From a virus, in IMG/VR virus record IMGVR_UViG_3300028840_002438, positions 1 through 34,415 of that record: a stretch of 34,415 nucleotides of DNA; one strand, 5' to 3'. Positions 15,941-24,151 of the stretch are shown piece by piece; the first letter of the stretch is position 1; every line of letters begins with the position of its first letter. The notes under the pieces are model-generated. The model had not been told where the DNA came from and ran no database searches. It worked only from the letters and a program-made list of their open reading frames with translations. The translations under genes were made by a program, and so were the position numbers.

Positions 15941-16594
15941 CTACACCAACCCGTCTACGGCACTGAGGTTGTAACTGCTGTCCTTGACGACAGGGAACCG
16001 TCCCCCGTACTTGCGTTTCGCCCACAGCATCTGGGCCCTCTGTATCCCCTCCATCCAGGCCCGCTTATGGAAATTGGCCCTTCCCTCGTCCTGATCCTTC
16101 GCATAGCAGCGATACAGCACGTAGTCAGGCAGCAGGTGATGGAACAGCTGGGGTATGGTAAATGCCGTGGATGAAGACGTGATCTCGGCAGGTTCCGCTA
16201 TGTAGTAGAACATCAACGTCTCAGCACTGTCAGGGACAGGCCACAGTCCCACGTCTGATCCTTTCAGTACATAGTGGGTGGGCTTACCCTCGGTAAGCGT
16301 GTTGCCGTAGCTGGGCATCTCAAGGGCGTCGAAGCCCCTGATGTCCACACACTTGAGCGGATAGCTGTCCCACGTCAGCTCCTTGATGTACAGACAATCT
16401 GAGGGGATGGCGTAGGTGGCGGTTGAGGCCACAGTCGTCGTGGACGAGTCCGTGGCCTCTGTGCACTCAGTGATCGAGGCGATCTCGCACTCACCCTGCC
16501 ATTCATAAGCCCTGAGTTCATCATCACTCCAGAATCCGGCCGTGGTTTCATAGATCTGGTTTCGGATCGTGGACAGGATTTGTGCTGGTGTCAT
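15941..16594 (-). CDS. Head-tail adaptor (connector) protein candidate, 217 aa
   Basis: The N-terminal helix TPAQILSTIRNQIYETTAGFWSDDELRAYEW is a common start for podovirus and siphovirus adaptor proteins that dock under the portal. Further on, YAIPSDCLYIKELTWD and LKGSDVGLWPVPDSAETLMF are the beta region typical of this class, and the C-terminus is helical (FHKRAWMEGIQRAQML). Its ATG follows the upstream stop directly. Assigned by length, motif pattern and position before the tail hub gene. Confidence 0.68.
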   Translation of the reverse strand: MTPAQILSTIRNQIYETTAGFWSDDELRAYEWQGECEIASITECTEATDSSTTTVASTATYAIPSDCLYIKELTWDSYPLKCVDIRGFDALEMPSYGNTLTEGKPTHYVLKGSDVGLWPVPDSAETLMFYYIAEPAEITSSSTAFTIPQLFHHLLPDYVLYRCYAKDQDEGRANFHKRAWMEGIQRAQMLWAKRKYGGRFPVVKDSSYNLSAVDGLV

Positions 16595-17092
16595 TTACGC
16601 CTCCACAGGGGCTTTGGCCCCCATCTTCTCCTGCTTTTTCTCACACGCCCTCATGTGAATGATCAGGCCCTGCTTCTTGGTGAAGCTGCCCTCACAGAAC
16701 GGGCAGATGTACTCCTTCTCAACCGTCTTGTTGGCCGGATCTTGCTTCAATTCGGCCAGAATCTGCTCCTTCAGGGCCCCCACATCCACATGCTCCCGAT
16801 TGTTGATCCCCAGGTGCTGCAAATAGGCGTCCTGAGTTGGGAACAGCTGCCCGGTGCGGTGATCCGTAACCGGTGTCTTGTCCTCTGACACGTTCTCGAA
16901 GATCTTCTCGATCTCGAGCGACACCGGGACGTTCTTTCCACAGTAGTGGCCCCTGATCACCACCGCCTCACGCCTGGACACAGTAATAGAGTCCCCAGCC
17001 TTGATGTGATATTCCGTGCCGTTGACGATCTGGTGGAAATCAGTGTCTCCACGATTCCACAACCTGGCCTTCCGTGCTACTTTAGGCATCAC
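16595..17092 (-). CDS. Structural-block protein with C-terminal zinc finger, 165 aa
   Basis: Residues 1-70 form a small beta domain (HIKAGDSITVSRREAVVIRG) of the kind found in phage capsid-associated proteins. At the C-terminus, C130-x2-C133 and H146-x3-C150 (CPFCEGSFTKKQGLIIHMRA) make a classic CCHC-type finger like a C2H2 finger, with a basic tail. A nucleic-acid-binding finger on a structural-block protein is uncommon; it may contact packaged DNA. It overlaps its upstream neighbour by four bases. Confidence 0.65.
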   Translation of the reverse strand: MMPKVARKARLWNRGDTDFHQIVNGTEYHIKAGDSITVSRREAVVIRGHYCGKNVPVSLEIEKIFENVSEDKTPVTDHRTGQLFPTQDAYLQHLGINNREHVDVGALKEQILAELKQDPANKTVEKEYICPFCEGSFTKKQGLIIHMRACEKKQEKMGAKAPVEA

Positions 17093-17370
17093 TGCCCTCC
17101 CTTGGGTTGATTTTTGAGCAGGATATCCAGTTTGTTCTCGATCCTGCCCTCCAACCTATTGAGAGCCTCCCGGTTGTGGGATATTTCAGTTTCAGATCGC
17201 GTGAGCGCCTTATCGACGTGCAGGCCCCACGCAAAAACCCCACAGGCGAGCCCAATGACGGCCACTATCCCTATCACCACTGAACGCCAGTACGCTCCCA
17301 CACCCAAAAACAGCTGGCAGCATTCGGCCCTCTGCCTATCCAGAGCTGTGAGTACCCCATTATCTGTCAC
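17089..17370 (-). CDS. Single-helix membrane protein with coiled coil, 93 aa (holin-like candidate)
   Basis: Residues 29-51 (SVVIGIVAVIGLACGVFAW) are a transmembrane helix; residues 53-87 (ETEISHNREALNRLEGRIEN) are a heptad coiled coil. One helix plus a coiled coil is seen in XhlA-type haemolysin/holin helpers and in some spanins, though in XhlA the order is reversed. It is the only membrane protein in the late block, so it is the best lysis candidate by default, with no partner endolysin recognised. It overlaps both neighbours. Confidence 0.6.
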   Translation of the reverse strand: MTDNGVLTALDRQRAECCQLFLGVGAYWRSVVIGIVAVIGLACGVFAWGLHVDKALTRSETEISHNREALNRLEGRIENKLDILLKNQPKGGQ

Positions 17371-19168
17371 TGTAGTACCCGTCCTTCCTGGGATTGATGA
17401 GATGGACGGCGATGGTGCCTGTGGTGGTGGCTGCAGTCGTAATGGTGAGACGAGCCCACTCTCCGAACTGATAGAGTGGCGGCATGGCTACATTCTGGGC
17501 ACCCCAATGCAAAGATTCATAGCTCTGGATGCCTGATCCGATGACTTCCCCATACACCGGACGCCAGGTTGAGAGATCATTGGACACCTCGGCATACATC
17601 GTCACCCGGGCAGTGCTCAATGTCGTGAAGGAGCTGTACTGGGGTGTGTCCACCACAGCCACAGGCCATTCCATGGTGTTCCAGGCTGTTGATGAGTAGT
17701 CCCCGGTGGCGATGGAGACGTTCACAACTCGAGAGTTGCCATAGGTGCCTGGGGAGGCTGCCCCGGTTGTCGGGAGGGTAGACGGCTTAGGAGGCACAAG
17801 AGATGCCCACTTGGCCCCGGCGAAATAGTCGGTGCCCCAGGTGTTGCCGGCAATATCTGTGGTGTTGGAACCAATGGCCGGAGAGCGAGAGGATGAGTAT
17901 GTGCTCGTCGGCTCAAGGAAAGTGCTTCCGTCTGCTGGGTTGATGGATGCGAACGCCTGTGGAGTGTTAGGATTATCGGCTCCTGTGGGTGCTCCATCAC
18001 AGAAAATGGTGTCGATGGTGCCTTTGATCGCCAACGTGTACGCATCATAGTCATAGGCGCACATGTTGTAGTTGGTGTACGTCCTGGATCCATAGTACCA
18101 CGGGTTTCCTCCTGCGGCTCCAGATCCGTACAGGACGATGTTCTCCGACGTGGCTGATGAGCACCCGTTCATCACATAACTGGCGTTTGCAGCAAGCCCG
18201 TCGTCCCATGCTATCAGATCGTAGAAATAGCAGGTGTCTCGGTTGAACGCATCATTGAGCCCGAAACTTCTGCACGAGTACCCATTCCCGTCCGTCATAA
18301 ATTCACGACAGTACACAGTCTTAGCCGACACCTGCCCACCGATCAGAAATGCCCAGTGAGTGGTGTTGGCATTCCACTCGAGACGGATCTTCTCGATGGT
18401 GTATGTTCCTCCCCCGTACGTAGATGTGGCAAACAGCGAGTCAGCGTTATAGTTGGTGCTCACGTAGTACCCGGCAGTCATATCACCTTCGTGCCAGTTG
18501 GATGAGTCGACCGTCAGCAGAAGATTATGGCCACCCAGGCTCACGTTGATGTGGCAGGCTCCTGTCTCTGACACATCGGTTTCCTGGGTTCCCGTGAGAT
18601 CACCTGCGAGGCCCCCTACGTCGCCGCAGAAATTACTCCAGAGAGCGTAGTCCTTCGCAACCCCGACGGTGTAAGATCCGGAGTTGATAGCAGCACGATC
18701 ATCCACCTGCACATCAACATCAGGAATCATTCCATCCCTGCCGAATAGGAGCGTGTCCTGCAGGTTGAGTTGACTCCCGTCGAACGGCGTCTTCGATGAT
18801 CCTGAGAGGTAGTCCTCTGAGGTTATGTTGAGCTGCGACAGCACCGAGGGCCTCAAATAAAGTTTGTGCCCACAGATGATGTCATCCCGGAGACTCGGAT
18901 CAGCCCACCGATCATTTTTGAGGACAGGGCCCGACTGCTGAATGAAGAATGGCTCTGTACTTGTTGGGAACTTAAGAGTCAGATAGGCCTTCTTCTGCAT
19001 CTTAAGAGCTTTGGAGTCAGCGAACCACTTATCGCATTCGGCCTCATCGACAATCTGATATGAACAGAATGACATATTCGGGCACATGTACTTCCTGAGC
19101 CAGTCGACAGAGTCACCTGGACTGCCGGGAGTACCGCGTTTGAAGTGTGCCAGAAGTACGTCAGCCAT
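17360..19168 (-). CDS. Beta-helix-like virion protein, possible tail spike/adsorption protein, 602 aa
   Basis: The middle has many short Asn/Gly/Ser/Tyr-rich strands, and SPAIGSNTTDIAGNTWGTDYFAGA resembles the end of parallel beta-helix proteins (SPAID-x-G...DI-x-G). The C-terminal 110 residues (VSNDLSTWRPVYGEV) look like a separate beta-sandwich. Parallel beta-helix proteins in phages are usually tail spikes that bind or cut surface polysaccharide. The start at 19168 overlaps the previous stop by eight bases; an in-frame ATG further up would lie inside the neighbour. Function inferred from fold features. Confidence 0.55.
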   Translation of the reverse strand: MADVLLAHFKRGTPGSPGDSVDWLRKYMCPNMSFCSYQIVDEAECDKWFADSKALKMQKKAYLTLKFPTSTEPFFIQQSGPVLKNDRWADPSLRDDIICGHKLYLRPSVLSQLNITSEDYLSGSSKTPFDGSQLNLQDTLLFGRDGMIPDVDVQVDDRAAINSGSYTVGVAKDYALWSNFCGDVGGLAGDLTGTQETDVSETGACHINVSLGGHNLLLTVDSSNWHEGDMTAGYYVSTNYNADSLFATSTYGGGTYTIEKIRLEWNANTTHWAFLIGGQVSAKTVYCREFMTDGNGYSCRSFGLNDAFNRDTCYFYDLIAWDDGLAANASYVMNGCSSATSENIVLYGSGAAGGNPWYYGSRTYTNYNMCAYDYDAYTLAIKGTIDTIFCDGAPTGADNPNTPQAFASINPADGSTFLEPTSTYSSSRSPAIGSNTTDIAGNTWGTDYFAGAKWASLVPPKPSTLPTTGAASPGTYGNSRVVNVSIATGDYSSTAWNTMEWPVAVVDTPQYSSFTTLSTARVTMYAEVSNDLSTWRPVYGEVIGSGIQSYESLHWGAQNVAMPPLYQFGEWARLTITTAATTTGTIAVHLINPRKDGYYSDR

Positions 19169-19580
19169 GGGGGTGGCCTCCTGCCATGTACTGTCGGGCC
19201 GGGAACTGAGCCACATTCCCGTACTGGAATGAGAAGTCACAGCTCATCGTGGCTGTGGCGTTCTCCCAGGTTTTCACACGTAGGTAAGGAAGGCCGGTGA
19301 CAGGGATAGGAATTACGCAGGCCCCCGACGTCTTGATGTCCCATAGATCACCGAACCCCACACTTCTGCCACGATACAGGGTTTTGTAATCGGTGTAGTT
19401 CTGGGAGACGTAGATGCGGATCTCGATGGTGGCCGTACCGAAGTACGAGCCAACATCTGGAATGGACAGATAGCAGGACTTGGCCCCAGGGATGTACCAC
19501 TCCACAGAGGCTGTATCGCCCACCTTGAACCATTTGCTTCCAGTCGTTACCCTGGAATCAACCACCTTGACAAGGGACAT
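19161..19580 (-). CDS. Small structural protein, 139 aa
   Basis: A beta-rich protein with no helix of note (KWFKVGDTASVEWYIPG, IEIRIYVSQNYTDYKTLY) and a compact size suited to a decoration or tail-associated jelly-roll/sandwich domain. It follows two more small beta-rich genes and overlaps the beta-helix-like gene. No family recognised. Confidence 0.6.
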   Translation of the reverse strand: MSLVKVVDSRVTTGSKWFKVGDTASVEWYIPGAKSCYLSIPDVGSYFGTATIEIRIYVSQNYTDYKTLYRGRSVGFGDLWDIKTSGACVIPIPVTGLPYLRVKTWENATATMSCDFSFQYGNVAQFPARQYMAGGHPHG

Positions 19581-19595
19581 GTAGCCCTCCCTTCG

Positions 19596-19976
19596 TCAGT
19601 TGGTGGGATCACGATACATATGCACCTTACAGGCGAGTCCTGCGGCCGTGGCCGTTTGGTTCGACAACTTGATGCGAATGTACCTGCAATAGGCTGCTGG
19701 CTCACACACTGCGATGTAGTTGCCGCTCGAGGTGTTCACCTCCCACGTCATGATCCCCGATCCGGCCGAGTACACTCCCATGTACCGGACAGAGCGGAAT
19801 GCTGACGTGGTAGAGGTGGACGATCCCTCGATCTCTACTGACGTGGTGGATGTCGAGCACCCAGCCGCGAACGTAGGGATCTCCAAAGCCACCCGAGGAT
19901 ACTCCAGCACCTGGATCGCTTCAGAAAGTGCCTCACCATCGGCAATGGTGGCCGTAGCTACCTTGTAGACAGCCAT
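19596..19976 (-). CDS. Small structural protein, Ser/Thr-rich, 126 aa
   Basis: Beta-rich, with a striking CSTSTTSVEIEGSSTSTTSA segment (about residues 40-59) that repeats STSTTS twice. Such Ser/Thr tracts are exposed loops and would be good O-glycosylation sites. Good SD (GGAGGG) just upstream. No family recognised; the setting between capsid and tail genes suggests a virion surface protein. Confidence 0.6.
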   Translation of the reverse strand: MAVYKVATATIADGEALSEAIQVLEYPRVALEIPTFAAGCSTSTTSVEIEGSSTSTTSAFRSVRYMGVYSAGSGIMTWEVNTSSGNYIAVCEPAAYCRYIRIKLSNQTATAAGLACKVHMYRDPTN

Positions 19977-19989
19977 GGAGTGGCCCTCC

Positions 19990-20250
19990 TTACTTTCCGA
20001 AGACGACTACGCTGTAGATGCTCCCTGAGACGCAGCTCTGGAACGCGATATCACCGACACCCGAAGCGGCGGTGTTGTACACCACCCCGGCACCGTTGGT
20101 GGCCGATGTCTGGGGGGTAGCAATCGCCCCGTTGACATACTGCAGCCCGGTGGCCACGGCATCGGTGCCGTCAGTCATGGTGACTGTGCCAATGTGGACA
20201 CGCTGATCACCCATGACAGTCTTGACAACCCACGTTGCTGAAGAAGCCAT
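19990..20250 (-). CDS. Small structural protein, 86 aa
   Basis: An 86-residue beta-rich protein (VHIGTVTMTDGTDAVATGLQ, IYSVVVFGK) with no charged coiled coil or membrane segment. It is directly downstream of the Maf-like gene with 19 bases between and has an AGGGAAAGGGA SD. Small proteins like this near the capsid gene are usually decoration or tail-tube-like subunits. No family recognised. Confidence 0.58.
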   Translation of the reverse strand: MASSATWVVKTVMGDQRVHIGTVTMTDGTDAVATGLQYVNGAIATPQTSATNGAGVVYNTAASGVGDIAFQSCVSGSIYSVVVFGK

Positions 20251-20269
20251 TTTTTAGTCCCTTTCCCTC

Positions 20270-21490
20270 TTAAATGAGGAAACTGTATTTCACGTTCGGA
20301 TCATTCAACAGCTCCGGCATCCTCTGGTAGCGTTTGAAGATGTACAGAAACTCTGCAAGCCTCATGTTGGGGATCTGGATGATGTTCCCGTTGGGATACG
20401 CCCCCAGAGTCCCACCCTCGGTGCAGTTGTACACCATCATGGGGTTGTTCCCCTTCCCACCAAGCAACTGGAATTCTATCCAATTGCGGAAATTTTGGTA
20501 GGACTGCCAACTGTACACCCTGTTGCCGAAAATATCGGTACATGGCACCAGCCCGGCGAATTTCGCATCGTACTGTGAATCCCACGCATGGAACTTGTGG
20601 GTGTAGTCGAATGCGAAGTCGGTACCGATGAACGCGATGGGTGCTGAACCGAAAATGCACACGGCATGGTAGAATACGGCCCCAAACGTATTCCCTCCGA
20701 CGTTGTAGGCCACCTTGAGCTTCGGTATCAAGCTCTCCATCTTGTTGATGAATTCAGGATCCGGAATCAGGCAGTTGAACCAGTAGATCTTGCCTCTCCA
20801 TTTCTTGATGAATTCAGGGTGTGACACGGCCGCTGCGATAAGGACTTTGTCCTCAGTCTCAGCCCAATATTCCTCGGGCTTCTTGGCCCCACCCTCAGAC
20901 ATCTCAGAGATGGTGATCTCACCAGCGTCCAGGTTCACCCAGTACTTGCAGTCAACACCCTTGTCACTGAAGAAGGGGAAGTTGTGACAGCAGGATACGA
21001 TGGGGATCTCGGGTGGTTTCTCTTTGGCCAGAACATCGACGTTTTTCTTCAACGAAGGCCCACTCCCGGCACAGATGCAAGGCCGGTAAGCGTACTTGCC
21101 GTGGAGCTTCATCACCGAGTTTCCCTCGATGTCGTTGTTGTCACGATTGATGCGGATGTGATCGAGCCACATGTCCCGCCATGACTCGGCGGTGATGGCA
21201 TCGTTCGAGCAAGCCTGTCCGTAGAGCTGGGACTTGTTCAGCGGAGGAGCGGCGATGGGTGGCTGGTACTGCAGAATCATCGGCACCATACCCTTCTTCT
21301 CCTCTTCCCACTGGGCCTGCTGCTGTTCGAACTCCTTCACTTTCTGAATGAGTTCGTCCTTCGTGAACGCCGTCATGTCAGCCGAAACCGACGTCATCGC
21401 TGTGGCTGGTACCTGGCCTGCTATGGCCGAGTCCAGAGGTGCTGTTGCAGAGGTTGCCGGAACTGTCAAAGAACCGTTTTTCTCACTCAT
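20270..21490 (-). CDS. DUF115/Maf-like glycosyltransferase candidate, 406 aa
   Basis: CICAGSGPSLKKNVDVL (138-154) carries the GSGPSL motif of the DUF115/MptE-like domain, which is the catalytic domain of Maf motility-accessory factors. The usual following elements are there: IVSCCHNFPFFSDKGVDCKY with WVNLDAG (a substrate-binding strand and acidic residue), and NVGGNTFGAVFYHAVCIFG then IAFIGTDFAF with a nearby HKFHA, matching the family's G-x-x-L-x-x-x-A-x-x-LG and LiG-x-D-x-x-x...H pattern. Maf proteins attach CMP-nonulosonic acids to flagellin Ser/Thr. An N-terminal low-complexity part and a coiled coil (DELIQKVKEFEQQQAQWEEE) precede the domain. The start chosen (21490) has GGAAATAGGG upstream. 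Alternatives: another DUF115 activity. Substrate is inferred. Confidence 0.7.
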   Translation of the reverse strand: MSEKNGSLTVPATSATAPLDSAIAGQVPATAMTSVSADMTAFTKDELIQKVKEFEQQQAQWEEEKKGMVPMILQYQPPIAAPPLNKSQLYGQACSNDAITAESWRDMWLDHIRINRDNNDIEGNSVMKLHGKYAYRPCICAGSGPSLKKNVDVLAKEKPPEIPIVSCCHNFPFFSDKGVDCKYWVNLDAGEITISEMSEGGAKKPEEYWAETEDKVLIAAAVSHPEFIKKWRGKIYWFNCLIPDPEFINKMESLIPKLKVAYNVGGNTFGAVFYHAVCIFGSAPIAFIGTDFAFDYTHKFHAWDSQYDAKFAGLVPCTDIFGNRVYSWQSYQNFRNWIEFQLLGGKGNNPMMVYNCTEGGTLGAYPNGNIIQIPNMRLAEFLYIFKRYQRMPELLNDPNVKYSFLI

Positions 21491-21500
21491 TTTTGCCCTA

Positions 21501-21574
21501 TTTCCTTTCCGTGCCCTTGAGGGTTTCTTAAGGCTCAGCGACTGCCGCATTCCCTCCAAGGGCACGGAAGGAAA
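21501..21574 (-). promoter_or_regulatory. Large stem-loop in front of the Maf-like gene
   Basis: Arms of about 22 bp (21501-21523 and 21552-21574) pair almost perfectly with two single-base slips, around a 28-base loop. On the minus-strand mRNA it lies between the decoration-like gene and the Maf-like start. The AAGGAAA part of the second arm is only about 11 bases from the ATG, so folding would hide part of the ribosome site. There is no U-run right after the stem, so a simple terminator is unlikely; mRNA processing, attenuation or translational damping fit better. Confidence 0.7.
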
Positions 21575-21603
21575 CGACAGCCGCCTCGCCCTCTTTTTTT
21601 CTC

Positions 21604-22083
21604 TTACATACACTGAACGAGTGCGTGGAAGTTACCCGCAGTGGTAGTGGCCGTGAGAGCCTTGGCGAATACCGCCTTGCTCCACGTAGTGCCAGTTCCA
21701 CCGGTGGGCGCATCCACGGAACCGTCAGCAGCCGTCGCAATCGGGTAACCTGCAGCAATCGCGGTGTTGCCAGCATTCTCGAGCATCATGATGCCGCTAC
21801 GGCCAACCCACCCGTAGGTGGCTGTCGTAAGGGTGGCGTTCTGCACGACACCGAATGGCTTCGAGATGGGATCGATGATGCTGGAAACCGTGACGCTGTA
21901 CCCGGTGACGGCCGACAGAGTGCAGATTTCCCCAGGATTGATCTGGGTAGTTCCTGCATTGTACACGTACTGGTACAGAATTTCACCTTCGTAGCGCAGC
22001 GTCCCAACTTCAACACTGTTGGTGGCTGTCACTGCGGAGACTGACTCTGTCCAGACTGTCGGGAGTCCATATGGCCCTGCCAT
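21604..22083 (-). CDS. Head decoration-like protein, 159 aa
   Basis: The gene right after the major capsid protein. It is rich in Thr, Ala, Gly and Val, nearly without charges, and beta-rich (YEGEILYQYVYNAGTTQINP, GYPIATAADGSVDAPTGGTG). This composition and position are those of capsid decoration or head-fibre proteins. It contains the segment KALTATTTAGNF near the end, another Thr-rich loop. Assigned by position and composition, not by a named domain. Confidence 0.62.
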   Translation of the reverse strand: MAGPYGLPTVWTESVSAVTATNSVEVGTLRYEGEILYQYVYNAGTTQINPGEICTLSAVTGYSVTVSSIIDPISKPFGVVQNATLTTATYGWVGRSGIMMLENAGNTAIAAGYPIATAADGSVDAPTGGTGTTWSKAVFAKALTATTTAGNFHALVQCM

Positions 22084-22150
22084 GGTTTCTATTCTCCGGT
22101 TTAGGGTTTATTCACAAGTTATCAACACTCATGAATTTCTTTTATGTCAA

Positions 22151-22200
22151 GGTGGGGCTTATGTACCAGGTTAAGATTTACCCTGAACTTCCACCCCACC
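22151..22200 (-). other. Nested hairpins between capsid and decoration genes
   Basis: The 137-base stretch 22084-22220 holds no gene. In it, GGTGGGG/CCCCACC arms (22151-22157 and 22194-22200) enclose a second inverted repeat (22167-22185, CAGGtTAA/TTAcCCTG). There is a TTGACA on the minus strand just after it but no good -10 at 16-18 bases. A partial terminator or RNA-processing site that sets the ratio of capsid to downstream mRNA is possible. Confidence 0.5.
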
Positions 22201-22220
22201 ACAATGACATCTTGTCAACC

Positions 22221-23138
22221 TTACGCAATGGCGTTCATCTTCCCCTGCATACGGCAATTGCTGCACAGGAGCTGCCCGGCCCAGAAAATCTTGGCCGATG
22301 CTACAGCCTGATCCACTGGCTGGACGAAGGGCGAGAAGCGGAAATTATCCTTGGGGTGATAGCCAAGTTTAAGGTACTTCTCATTTAGCATGAAGAGGTG
22401 GCTGGCCGGAACGTGACTATCCACAATCATCGGGATACCATTGTACATCACGTTCATGAATCCACCACGAGCAGTATCGTCGTCGGTGAACCTCTGCTGA
22501 GGAGTCAGGAGGTTGACGTAGTCATCATAGATGTCCTGCGTCGTCATGGCCACGGTTGGCTTGTCATTGCCGACAGTGCAGTCCCCGTACAGGGCCTGCA
22601 GAGCGTTCATGGTGAGCACAGTCGTGGTGCTGTCTTCCTGAGCACTCCACCAGGTGTAGGTTCCCCGGGCAATCGAACCATAGGTGCCGGCCGAGTCGAC
22701 GGCGAGGCGCAGCCCGACGATGGCATCGGTGGTTGTCCCGAGGTTGTACAGCCCGGTTCCAAGCGCATCAGCCATTGTAAGCTCAGCAGCCTGGACTTTC
22801 GAAGCCACGAATTCGATCACCTGGGCATCGCCGTTGTTCTGCAGCTCAGCGGTGTGCTCGATGGTGATGTTCTCGTAGCGGTAGCCCCACTCGTACTCAG
22901 CAGCCGTGATCTGATCGTTGGCTGTGGTTGAGAGGGTGTCGGTGCCGGAATACCAGCCACCGGCGGTTGTGGTGGCGTACAGGACAGGCTGAACGATCCG
23001 GGTTCCACCGCTCAGAGCCTTGTACGAGTTCTTCCTCATCCTCTGCAGCAAAGAATTGCTGTTGAACACATTGTCCACGAGCATAGGAATGAACGTTTCC
23101 TGTGTCGTAGCAGACAGTTCGGTATACGAAAGTGCCAT
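22221..23138 (-). CDS. Major capsid protein candidate, 305 aa
   Basis: Follows the scaffold gene and has the length and composition of HK97-fold capsid proteins. The start ALSYTELSATTQETFIPMLVDNVF, a beta-rich E-loop-like region (VQPVLYATTTAGGWYSGTD), the spine-helix region (EFVASKVQAAELTMADALGTG) and an A-domain end (YNGIPMIVDSHV) fit. The C-terminus carries a C-x2-C (LLCSNCRMQG), which is unusual. The 5' SD is GGAG. It is the only candidate in the block for a major capsid protein; sequence similarity to a named family was not testable. Confidence 0.8.
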   Translation of the reverse strand: MALSYTELSATTQETFIPMLVDNVFNSNSLLQRMRKNSYKALSGGTRIVQPVLYATTTAGGWYSGTDTLSTTANDQITAAEYEWGYRYENITIEHTAELQNNGDAQVIEFVASKVQAAELTMADALGTGLYNLGTTTDAIVGLRLAVDSAGTYGSIARGTYTWWSAQEDSTTTVLTMNALQALYGDCTVGNDKPTVAMTTQDIYDDYVNLLTPQQRFTDDDTARGGFMNVMYNGIPMIVDSHVPASHLFMLNEKYLKLGYHPKDNFRFSPFVQPVDQAVASAKIFWAGQLLCSNCRMQGKMNAIA

Positions 23139-23156
23139 TTTGGTTTCACTCCGTGG

Positions 23157-24035
23157 TTACGTTTGAAGCCCCATCTTCTCTGCCACCATCCTGGCGGCAT
23201 CATCGTAGGACAATCCCCTGGCTGTGGCTTCCTCTCCCTCTTTCCCTCCGGCCTTCGGAGCGCCTTGTGCTACCACTCCACGCTTCGCATTGGCCTGACG
23301 AGTCTTGGCTACAGCACGGGCACCTTCAGCCTTCTGGTTGGCCGCAACTTTGTCGTACGTGAAGTCCCGGTAAGCAGCTTCGAGCGTGTGGAAGTTGTGT
23401 TTCGCCGCGTGACTGAGCACCTCATACAGGAATGTGTGGCCTGATTTTCCGGGCGTGTCCCACGGTGCCTGGGGATATTTCGCCTTCAGTCCGTTCACTT
23501 CCTTGTCAACGTCGGCATCTTCCTGCTGCTGCTCCCACTGCTGGAACTTCGAATCGTACTCAGAGATCTTCTGCATAAGTTGCTGGTACTCTGGGCTCGA
23601 TTGGGCTCCCTGTTGCTGGGGAGAAGGTTGTCCTCCTTGGGGTTGTTGTCCTGAGTTCACCCGGTTGTAGAGATCCCAGATCTGAGAAGCGAACTGAGGA
23701 TTCCTACTGAATGCCTCTTCGAGCCTTTGATACTGAGCCAGCTTCTGCTGGGACTGCTGCATCTCGGCCCGTTGCCGGTTGAGCTCTTCCATCCTTCTGT
23801 CGTAGGAGACTCCCTGCTGCATCAGCTTGATGGCGTGCTGATAATTCTCAGGGTACAGCGTCTCCTCGTGGAACTTGAGTGGGTACTGTTGAGAGTCCCA
23901 CCCTTCTGGTGCCATCAACTCGGGTTCCTGAGAGGATTGCCCAGCGTCTGGCTGTTGAGTGTCTTGTCCTTCGTCGTTGGGCTCTTGCGACGCCGCGTCG
24001 TCAGTAAGTGCACTCGTATCGTATGGCTCTGGCAT
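23157..24035 (-). CDS. Scaffolding protein candidate, 292 aa
   Basis: Acidic and Gln-rich start (DDAASQEPNDEGQDTQQPD), a helical middle (RRMEELNRQRAEMQQSQQKL), a Pro/Gln-rich linker, and a basic C-terminus (VAKTRQANAKRGVV). This is the normal make-up of capsid scaffolds: mostly helical, few beta strands, with a basic tail that binds the coat. It lies 18 bases upstream of the capsid gene, the standard position. Confidence 0.75.
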   Translation of the reverse strand: MPEPYDTSALTDDAASQEPNDEGQDTQQPDAGQSSQEPELMAPEGWDSQQYPLKFHEETLYPENYQHAIKLMQQGVSYDRRMEELNRQRAEMQQSQQKLAQYQRLEEAFSRNPQFASQIWDLYNRVNSGQQPQGGQPSPQQQGAQSSPEYQQLMQKISEYDSKFQQWEQQQEDADVDKEVNGLKAKYPQAPWDTPGKSGHTFLYEVLSHAAKHNFHTLEAAYRDFTYDKVAANQKAEGARAVAKTRQANAKRGVVAQGAPKAGGKEGEEATARGLSYDDAARMVAEKMGLQT

Positions 24036-24058
24036 GACTGCCGTCTCCTTTTGGCTCG

Positions 24059-24083
24059 GGGCTCCAACTGAATGGAGTTGCCC
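24059..24083 (-). other. Short stem-loop upstream of the scaffold gene
   Basis: GGGC-TCCA at 24059-24066 pairs with TGGA...GCCC at 24073-24083 with a small bulge. The 116-base gap 24036-24151 has two more weak 5-bp stems and no gene. A minor regulatory or processing element is possible; evidence is thin. Confidence 0.3.
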
Positions 24084-24151
24084 AGTTTACTCAGGAGCAT
24101 TTGAGTTCTCGAATCAACTCCTATGCCCTTGGACTTTTATTACAAGATCAA

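Noticed and set aside
24059-24083. A terminator upstream of the scaffold gene
   Set aside because: The stem is interrupted and no U-run follows; reported only as a weak stem-loop.
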